From Desulfobacteraceae bacterium (GTDB lineage Bacteria > Desulfobacterota > Syntrophobacteria > BM002): DNA of 7,773 bases. Positions within the stretch are counted from its first letter, which is position 1, and each line of letters begins with the position of its first letter. The position numbers and the translations under genes are program-made. The DNA lies in assembly GCA_002899795.1 (NCBI GenBank), contig PPDG01000285.1, forward strand, positions 1 through 7,773. Reading direction: 5' to 3'. Positions 5,420 to 7,773 of the stretch are shown one piece after another. Below the pieces are notes generated by a model. It worked only from the letters and a program-made list of their open reading frames with translations, was not told the DNA's origin and searched no databases.

Positions 5420-5680
5420 TTAGAGAGTATTTACATCAATGCTGCGAATATAGCGTTTAATATCCTCCATGAGCTCGTGAAGTCGAACGTCTTCCTCCAC
5501 ATCGCTATGGTCAGTATTCTCACGCTTGTGCCAGTTGCCAGTCAACTGTGATGACTGTGACTCCGAATGGCCCACCTTTTCCCTGGCCAAATGGAAACCG
5601 TGGGACAATGGGCTGGATCGCATCGGGTTAAAGAGCAGTTCATACCTCGGTGGTCCGTCTCGAAACAGGGTTACTGGCAT
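5420..5680 (-). CDS. Hypothetical protein (86 aa)
   Basis: I do not recognise this protein. The start is strongly supported: GGAGGG lies five bases before ATG (GGAGGGAAAGAATG on the minus strand). The N terminus MPVTLFRDGPPRYELLFNP is followed by a polar, His/Ser-rich middle (SHGFHLAREKVGHSESQSSQ) of likely disorder. The C-terminal segment VEEDVRLHELMEDIKRYIRS is acidic then basic and probably helical. There is no signal peptide, membrane segment or cysteine. It is convergent with the second ATPase gene and isolated on its other side, so context gives no function. A plus-strand frame covers the same bases, but it runs into a repeat and lacks a ribosome site. Confidence 0.55.
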   Translation of the reverse strand: MPVTLFRDGPPRYELLFNPMRSSPLSHGFHLAREKVGHSESQSSQLTGNWHKRENTDHSDVEEDVRLHELMEDIKRYIRSIDVNTL

Positions 5681-5903
5681 TCTTTCCCTCCAAAAGCAGA
5701 GTTTCCCGCGGCTAACGAAATCTCCTTTGTTGTCTAGACAGTCGGGAAACCTATTCTTTTCTTACCGCCAGGAAGATAATCACGCAGAACAGACTTGTAA
5801 AGATGCGAAAAGAAGACCGGCCAATGATTTAGTCTTAGAAAACCTGGTCCCCGGTGCCAGGTCAGAGTTGAATGGCTTTGCCGGTAAAGATAGCGAGCTG
5901 TTT
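5681..5903. other. Non-coding stretch before repeat copy B
   Basis: The stretch lies upstream of the 86-residue gene and must hold its promoter. ACCTGG (5842-5847) and CCAGGT (5857-5862) form an inverted repeat with a 9-base loop, followed on the minus strand by TTTTCT. This looks like a weak minus-strand terminator with no gene in front of it. Nothing else was recognised. Confidence 0.3.
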
Positions 5904-6050
5904 TGGAGTACTGGAGCATTGCAAAATATCAAATTCCAAGCACCAAATTCCAATACTAAATGACCAAAACAGGTTTGGAATTTCGAATTTTGGTCATTGT
6001 GATTTGTTTGATATTTGTTATTTGTGATTTGGAATTTTTAGTCACTTCAG
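5904..6050. repeat. Palindromic intergenic repeat, copy B
   Basis: The left part, TGGAGTACTGGAGCATTGCA, is followed by the tandem CAAATTCCAA-GCAC-CAAATTCCAA (5930-5953). AATGACCAAAA (5959-5969) is the exact complement of TTTTGGTCATT (5988-5998), an 11-bp stem around an 18-base loop. TTTGGAATTTTTAGTCACTT closes the element. It shares end blocks with copy A at 3977-4160 but has a different middle. No coding potential. Confidence 0.65.
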
Positions 6051-6101
6051 CAGACTTCCCCATGAAGGAAAGACGTCAAATGCCCCCTCTGGAGGTGGTT
6101 C

Positions 6102-6131
6102 AAAGCCGGGTTCTCAGAGCCCGGCTTTTTT
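6102..6131 (+). terminator. Strong rho-independent terminator
   Basis: AAAGCCGGG (6102-6110) pairs perfectly with CCCGGCTTT (6120-6128) around a 9-base loop and runs into six T residues (6126-6131). It is the best terminator in the window. The nearest plus-strand gene ends 740 bases upstream, so either a long 3' UTR or a separate short transcript ends here. Confidence 0.85.
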
Positions 6132-6278
6132 ATTGTCTTTGGGCAGTGATTGTGGATTAGTCATTTGGCCAGGTTGCATCTGGTTATTTGGTCAAATTTG
6201 GCTATCCGGCCAACAGATGAACTATGATGAAGAGTTATATCTTGCTGGTTTTATAACGCTTTCCAGCTTTTCTTCTTC

Positions 6279-6488
6279 TTGGCATCACTTTCGCTAACAG
6301 AAACAATATTCACTACAACTACACGTGCACAGCTATTTTCGGCATGGGTGTTTGCGGGGGACTATATTTTTAATAAGCGGCCGAGCGAAAGATGCGGAGG
6401 TTGCATCTGGTGGTATGAAGGTCCTCTTCTGTGTGAGGGATGTCCTAATAACCCGGATACCAAAAGAAAGAAGGCGGGAGGTAGATAA
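6279..6488 (+). CDS. Small CxxC-CxxC protein, coupled to the PATAN gene
   Basis: The conserved-looking part is the C-terminal 35 residues: RCGGCIWWYEGPLLCEGCPN, two CxxC knuckles 11 residues apart that could hold one zinc ion, then a basic tail. The stop TAA overlaps the next start (TAATG), indicating translational coupling. The start is uncertain. The longest reading uses TTG at 6279 (69 aa) with no ribosome site and an unlikely Thr/Ser-rich N terminus; a GTG at 6348 would give 46 aa. A TGGCATCACTTTCGCT resembling a sigma-54 site overlaps the TTG and, if real, would exclude it. Its function is unknown; a metal-binding partner of the downstream zinc-ribbon protein is plausible. Confidence 0.45.
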   Translation: MASLSLTETIFTTTTRAQLFSAWVFAGDYIFNKRPSERCGGCIWWYEGPLLCEGCPNNPDTKRKKAGGR

Positions 6489-7216
6489 TGGTTGATCTTG
6501 AGAAGGGACTGAAGCCCTGTCCGTTTTGTGAGACCAAAGAGAACGGAGATGACAAAATCCGGATGCATCTTGCCGAGAATTCTGAAGGTTATTTCACAGT
6601 GGTCTGCTGGTGTGGCGGCTCAGGCCCAATAATGGAAAGTAAAAGGACGGCTATAGAGGCATGGAATGCGAGAGGTCCTGATGATCGACAACGGGTTCAG
6701 TACCCCTTCGACTCTTCAGAATGCAGTAATCCAGTTGGTTTCAGAGGGAACCTGAAGTCAGTGGCTCTGCCTACTATCCTGCAAATCTTATCAACTGATA
6801 ACAGAACCGGGGTGCTGCACTTTGAACAGGGCCAGGCAATCAGAGCCATTTGCCTTAAAGACGGCAAAATTGTTGCAGCTAGCGGCAGAGAGAGACAGAG
6901 GCTGGGGCAAATCCTCTATGATAGAGGACTGATTTCCCAAGAACAGTTGGAGGAGGCCCTGGAGAAGACCAAGGAAGAAAAAAAGCGACTAGGGGAGGTG
7001 TTACTGGATCTGGGGTACATAAACGAAGACAGCCTGAAAGAATTGATCCGCTACCAGATCCAGGAGGCAGTGTTGGACATCTCACTTTGGGCGGAAGGGG
7101 ATTTTGAATATAGGGATTGTCAGATGGAATTCGACGAAAGAGGTGTCGACGACATCAGTACCATGAGGATAGTTCTAGAAGCAGCTGCAAGAAAAGATGA
7201 ATGGGCTTCTGCGTAA
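6488..7216 (+). CDS. Zinc-ribbon (Lar-like) plus PATAN/DUF4388 signalling protein (242 aa)
   Basis: The N-terminal module (8-62) resembles the Lar restriction-alleviation/zinc-ribbon family: LKPCPFC (C11, C14), VVCWCGGSGP (C40, C42, a C-x-C rather than C-x-x-C), then AIEAWNAR. From about 85 comes a PATAN (DUF4388) domain: FRGNLKSVALPTILQILS, then RTGVLHFEQG and ICLKDGKIVAA, closing with LWAEGDFEYRD. Its helical insert holds two RLG motifs of 24 residues (138-161 and 167-190) separated by five residues, the spacing of c-di-GMP-binding MshEN domains. The second motif is complete (RLG...L...Q190); the first ends in Thr instead of Gln. GGGAGGT five bases upstream fixes the start. It is probably a cytoplasmic regulator; restriction alleviation itself is not implied. 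Confidence 0.82.
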   Translation: MVDLEKGLKPCPFCETKENGDDKIRMHLAENSEGYFTVVCWCGGSGPIMESKRTAIEAWNARGPDDRQRVQYPFDSSECSNPVGFRGNLKSVALPTILQILSTDNRTGVLHFEQGQAIRAICLKDGKIVAASGRERQRLGQILYDRGLISQEQLEEALEKTKEEKKRLGEVLLDLGYINEDSLKELIRYQIQEAVLDISLWAEGDFEYRDCQMEFDERGVDDISTMRIVLEAAARKDEWASA

Positions 7217-7236
7217 CACTACTCCGCCCTTGGAAA

Positions 7237-7276
7237 GCTGATAAAAATCAGTCGTCTAGGGATCGCTGTAACGATC
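7237..7276. terminator. Two short hairpins between convergent genes
   Basis: CTGAT-AAAA-ATCAG (7238-7251) and GATCG-CTGTAA-CGATC (7261-7276) are small perfect stems between the PATAN gene and the convergent Crp/Fnr gene. They are short and lack T runs. They are placed where a shared terminator would be expected, but the call is weak. Confidence 0.25.
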
Positions 7277-7332
7277 ATTGCACAGCTTAGCGCAAGTGCC
7301 ATACCAGATCTCAACCACATCAGTGGATCTTC

Positions 7333-7773
7333 CTAAAGTTTGAGATCGCCCTCAGCAACCTGTTGAACCTGGTCGCAGTCCAGCAAGGTTACCTGGTCTC
7401 GATCAACCGCCACGACACCGTGCTGCTGGAGCTTTTTAAAGGTCCGGGAGAGGGTTTCGCTGATTGTCCCCAGCCTCGCCGCCAGGGCGCTTTTGGTGGT
7501 TTCAAGCTGGACTCTGACACCGTCAGTTACTTCCCCGTGTTCATCCCGGGCTCGTGTCAGCAGGTGACGACAAAGCCGAGCGGTAACTTCTCGGAGGGAG
7601 AGATCTTCAATTTTCTGGTTCAGGGATTGCAGTAGGGACGCCATGGTGGCGATCATATTGAGGGCCAGCTGTGGGCTACGTTGGATGAGAGTGCGGAAGT
7701 CGTTGGCGTCAAAGTAAACAATTTGGCATGGGCTCATGCATTCCGCGAAGACAGGGTAGGTGAGCCCGGAGAA
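7333..7773 (-). CDS. Crp/Fnr family regulator, FNR-like DNA recognition, 5' end outside window
   Basis: The frame stays open through the window edge (it begins FSGLTYPVFAEC), so an N-terminal part is missing; the internal ATG at 7737 is not the start. Visible are the end of the sensor beta-roll (YPVFAECMSPCQIVYFDANDF), the long dimerisation helix (ALNMIATMASLLQSLNQKIEDL) and a winged helix-turn-helix. The recognition helix TISETLSRTFKKL carries the E-x-x-S-R pattern that in FNR contacts TTGAT half-sites. It ends with the wing (GVVAVDRDQVTLLD) and a short acidic tail. Whether the N terminus has the FNR iron-sulphur cysteines or a haem/NO-type pocket (as in Dnr/NnrR) cannot be seen. It is convergent with the PATAN gene. 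Expected full length is about 220-240 residues. Confidence 0.9.
   Translation of the reverse strand, partial: FSGLTYPVFAECMSPCQIVYFDANDFRTLIQRSPQLALNMIATMASLLQSLNQKIEDLSLREVTARLCRHLLTRARDEHGEVTDGVRVQLETTKSALAARLGTISETLSRTFKKLQQHGVVAVDRDQVTLLDCDQVQQVAEGDLKL

Noticed and set aside
5526..5963. 145-codon plus-strand open frame
   Set aside because: It lies opposite the better supported 86-residue gene, has no ribosome site, and its C terminus is translated palindromic repeat.
5960..6160. 66-codon plus-strand frame with a hydrophobic segment
   Set aside because: The hydrophobic part is translated AT-rich repeat and the end reads through the strong terminator at 6102-6131.
6171..6411. Fourteen-base repeat AGGTTGCATCTGGT at 6171-6184 and 6398-6411
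   Set aside because: It is exact but short; one copy is explained by coding sequence, and chance cannot be excluded.

Overview
The window looks like a chromosomal segment of a Gram-negative anaerobe, most probably in the Desulfobacterota (old Deltaproteobacteria) or a close relative. This is inferred from the gene mix: a DUF4388/PATAN signalling protein, a cNMP/FHA protein, a PilZ remnant, an FNR-type regulator, strong GGAGG ribosome sites and intergenic repeats built on CAAATTCCAA. No single marker fixes the taxon, and no transposase, integrase, phage gene or CRISPR array was seen.

Left third (1-2170), read on the minus strand. Hsp20 (1574-2014) has a perfect ribosome site and a heat-shock-like promoter. 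Beyond it lies a gene-poor, decayed stretch: the C-terminal half of a PilZ domain (1186-1341), a diverged duplicate of its upstream edge (838-991), and a tRNA-like sequence (643-720) with perfect acceptor and T arms but no normal anticodon arm. Then come a six-cysteine mini-protein (455-625) and an apparently frameshifted reading frame overlapping its stop codon. A sigma-54-like promoter sits just upstream of the tRNA-like sequence. A 24-base direct repeat flanks hsp20.

Middle (2168-5358). A cNMP-binding/FHA protein on the minus strand is divergent from a three-gene plus-strand cluster: ECF-type ABC ATPase, small EF-Tu domain-2-like protein, second ECF-type ATPase. No transmembrane (EcfT) or substrate-binding (EcfS) gene is in the window. 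The first ATPase has lost the Q-loop glutamine, the Walker B glutamate and the D-loop aspartate, while the second keeps the first two. The pair is therefore predicted to be asymmetric, with one working ATP site. A palindromic repeat sits inside the cluster, after the first gene.

Right third (5359-7773). An unrecognised 86-residue protein on the minus strand has a strong ribosome site. It is followed by a second copy of the palindromic repeat, a strong orphan terminator, and a translationally coupled pair: a four-cysteine mini-protein and a zinc-ribbon/PATAN protein. The latter carries a tandem RLG motif spaced as in c-di-GMP-binding MshEN domains. A Crp/Fnr regulator with an FNR-type recognition helix runs off the right edge.

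Several genes and remnants are sensors of nucleotide second messengers or small metal-binding modules, so the region may be a signalling neighbourhood. That is an inference from gene content, not demonstrated.
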